Position numbers and translations under genes: made by a program. From Dioscorea cayenensis subsp. rotundata (Eukaryota > Streptophyta > Magnoliopsida > Dioscoreales > Dioscoreaceae), in assembly GCF_009730915.1 (NCBI RefSeq), contig NC_052475.1:29077016-29141015 (forward strand): DNA of 64,000 nucleotides, in the 5' to 3' direction. Position 1 is the first letter of the stretch. Each line of letters opens with the position of its first letter. Of this stretch, positions 61,733-64,000 are shown piece by piece. The notes under the pieces are model-generated. The model worked only from the letters and a program-made list of their open reading frames with translations, did no database searches and was not told where the DNA came from.

Positions 61733-63070
61733 ATATGCATCACCGTCATTGTAACTCTCCTAGTGACAGTGGCAACATCTTGGTTTCAGTTTTTGTTTCA
61801 GAATCAGTACTTGCTTGCTGAAGTTGAGATACGGTAAACTATTTTCTTTAATGCTTTATTTATTGAAGTATATATATGCACCATCTATTAATTTATGCAT
61901 CAAGAGTCTTGTATATATCTCTTGAACTTGTCTTGCCTGAAGTATATATGACCTTGAGATTTACCAAATATTGTGTGGTATCATTAGCATCTTCCATTTG
62001 ACCAAACCTAGCCAAAGCTTGAATTTCCTTTTGTTTTTGACAGAAATTAATTAAAGATTGTTGTCAAAAGTGCAAGAGAGCTAAGGATTTTAGAATCAAT
62101 TCATCCAAAGTACAATGCATATCACGACGAAAGTTGGTCTTGAAAGTAAAACCTGACACTATACTCGATGAGAGGTATGAACTAATTCCTCAGTAAATAA
62201 TGCAGTGATTTGCTGGAACAATGAAGTTCAATATGATCATTGTTAACAGGAAATTTTGGATTGCAACTAGATTCAAGTATTGTTTAGTGAAGCTCTCCTG
62301 CAAGAAAAGTTCTCTTTGCAACAATTTACCAGGTGTTTTTTTTAAGCTGGTTACTACAAACAACGATCGTCGAAACTTGCATAATTTATCTGCAAAAAAA
62401 AGAAATTTCACTTCAGATTACTGTTTTGGATCTTGGAGCTAAACCATCACACTGCATTACTGCTGCAATCTCCTGCTTTCCTTTCATTTTTGTTTCAATC
62501 AACTCCCACCCATGTGTATCTGTGTATCTACAACTCTTTCGAGAGATGTATATATATGTATATTTTTGAAGCTTGATGATTTTCTATAAGTTTTTAAAGC
62601 CATTGCAATCTGTGTAACTTTCTCATGTTTAATTGTTCTTCTCAAATTTTCTTATAAACTATTTGCTTGTGTCAGGGATGGTAAAATTCTGATGGTATAA
62701 TCACCAAAATAGTTTACGTATCTCTCTACGTGTTTAAGTGGGTCGCATTTTTAAAAAGTAGAACGATCGGCAGATTTTTAGCTGTCAAAAAACAAGTGGA
62801 CGTATTTTAAGATCTGGGAGCAGGTCGGGAGGCGTTTTACAAATGAGGAAGCAGAGTGAAAGATGCTGAGCAACCGTGAGGGTATTATCACCGATTCGAT
62901 CGAGGAATCACTTCCTAACTCCGGTTGATTATACTATTATCCATCATCAATTATTAGTTAGTTTCAAAATATTTTACGAGATACTTAAGTATAAGTGATG
63001 TAGGTGATTTTTAGATAAATTAATTTTAAAATGTGATCATATCTTTATTTAAATAAAAGAGATAATAATT
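61733..63070. other. Spacer after the PPR gene
   Basis: 3' UTR and mixed-composition DNA with short domain-free frames. A GC-richer patch at 62690-62930 is unidentified. Confidence 0.5.
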
Positions 63071-63144
63071 TGGCCCATGCAGGTCTCGAACCTGCGACCT
63101 TCGCGTTATTAGCACGACGCTCTAACCAACTGAGCTAATAGGCC
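63071..63144 (-). tRNA. tRNA-Ile (AAT)
   Basis: A 74-nt cloverleaf: acceptor GGCCTAT/ATGGGCC, D-arm AGCTCAGTTGGTTAGAGC, anticodon loop CTAATAA (AAT, read as IAU after editing), T-loop TTCGAGA, discriminator A, no CCA, no intron. A TTTT run follows about 17-20 bp beyond the 3' end. Confidence 0.95.
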
Positions 63145-63345
63145 AACTTGCTAAGTGCTATGTTAGTAATATATCAATATAAATAATATAGTTTTATATT
63201 TCCATAATAAACAATTTCTCAATTATGAGTGGAATACGTTTGGCGCCAGAGTCTCCCTTATCCAGTGACAAGAGCCTCTCTGCCATCACAAGCACAAAAT
63301 GGCTGCCACATTTCAATCTTAAGCTACCACCTTCTTCTCCATCTC

Positions 63346-64000
63346 ATGGCAATGGTGAAATCAACTATGACCTTCTCCATGCCCAGGCCATGCCTCCCCA
63401 CTCCTACTCTTCATTCATCTAAAGTTAAGATCCCCTATCAAACTCCTAACAGTAACAATTCAAAGCTTTGTACTGATCTACACTTCTCTTCATTCCTTGC
63501 AGCCAAAGACTTATCAGCGTCCCAAGTGGAGCATCAGCAACGGAAGAGCCTCCTCATTCAAAGTGAAGGCTTTGCCTGATTTGACTCTCATGGCTGTCAT
63601 GGTAGAGCATGCTTTTCTCCAGAGAGATTTCTACGTTCATAAGACTGTGTGGCATCTCAGTGATGAGGCTATCAAGAACATCTGTTAGTCCAAACATTCT
63701 CCTCTTCCTTTCTGTTCTTCTATCTTATTATTCTCTTGTTTTTATTCCTTTTATTGAAGTTTGAATCCATGAAAATTTTAGACACCATTTATATAATGTT
63801 CACTGTCTGGGGTTGCTGCTTCTTTGGATCCACTAAAAGTAAGCAAACATCATTCAATTTCTGATTGGTTTTGGTTTTTTACTTTTCTTTTGGTATTTAA
63901 TTATCCCAGTAATGATTTACAGGACCCATTTTATGATGGAGAACAGTACAGGAAAGACGGAGGAGATGGAACGGTGCATTGGTACTATGAAAAAGGTATA
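63346..64000 (+). CDS. PnsB5/NDH18-like chloroplast NDH subunit, 5' part
   Basis: Exons 63346-63423, 63503-63683, 63782-63837/8 and 63923 to the window edge. The start MAMVKSTMTFSMPRPC is Ser/Thr-rich and acid-free, as in plastid transit peptides; an ATG at 63299 soon hits a stop. The mature part reads VKALPDLTLMAVMVEH, then TVWHLSDEAIKN, a membrane segment YIMFTVWGCCFFGSTK, and DPFYD followed by DGGDGT. I recognise this as the NDH18/PnsB5 family of the thylakoid NAD(P)H dehydrogenase-like complex, subcomplex B, used in cyclic electron flow round photosystem I. The exon 3 donor follows AAAA (63835-63838), but phase requires AAA, so one A is probably extra. The family assignment is from memory of the pattern; the 3' part lies outside the window. 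Confidence 0.72.

Overview
The window is nuclear DNA of a flowering plant. The evidence is spliced genes with GT/AG introns, light-harvesting, expansin, R2R3-MYB and pentatricopeptide genes, eukaryotic tRNA genes without encoded CCA, AT-rich intergenic DNA and plant transposons. Several residues of the LHCA4 protein read like non-grass monocot sequences, but that is a weak hint. A block of exactly 1000 N (15069-16068) is a scaffold gap.

Layout. 1-16 kb is repeat country: AT-rich DNA, an LTR-like remnant (about 3.4-4.8 kb), a possible hAT-type element, a hairpin satellite (7.75 kb), a 276-bp AT-rich array (8.3-9.1 kb) and a decayed Mutator-like element (MULE I, about 9.2-14.8 kb) with a plant-mobile-domain gene on + and a MURA transposase on -. 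16-27 kb carries a lipoate-ligase-like gene (+), a MYB117/MYB105-type gene (-), LHCA4 (-) and an alpha-expansin (-). 27-28.3 kb is a broken endogenous caulimovirid. Two convergent tRNA genes (Phe, Thr) sit at 30.6-30.8 kb. 31.3-37.6 kb is a second MULE (MULE II) with a Ulp1-type protease gene on + and a transposase C-terminus on -. 38.5-64 kb is gene-rich: a RING-H2 protein (-), a PTB1/2-type splicing regulator (-), a four-KH protein (+), a large P-class PPR protein (+), tRNA-Ile (-) and the 5' part of a PnsB5/NDH18-like gene (+) that runs off the window.

The genes are independent eukaryotic units, not an operon. LHCA4 and PnsB5 both serve plastid photosynthesis (the photosystem I antenna and the NDH complex that associates with it). 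The PTB and KH proteins are divergently arranged RNA-binding regulators. Six otherwise normal genes each carry one or two single-base length changes in or beside short base runs, eight in all. This looks more like residual consensus error than gene death and would fragment automatic gene models.

The most unusual structures are: the two MULEs that share a convergent two-gene plan but carry different second genes; the CGCTTAA-type motif scattered through every non-coding part of MULE II; a duplicated hairpin with compensatory arms in the caulimovirid fossil; and tandem repeats inside PTB intron 1.
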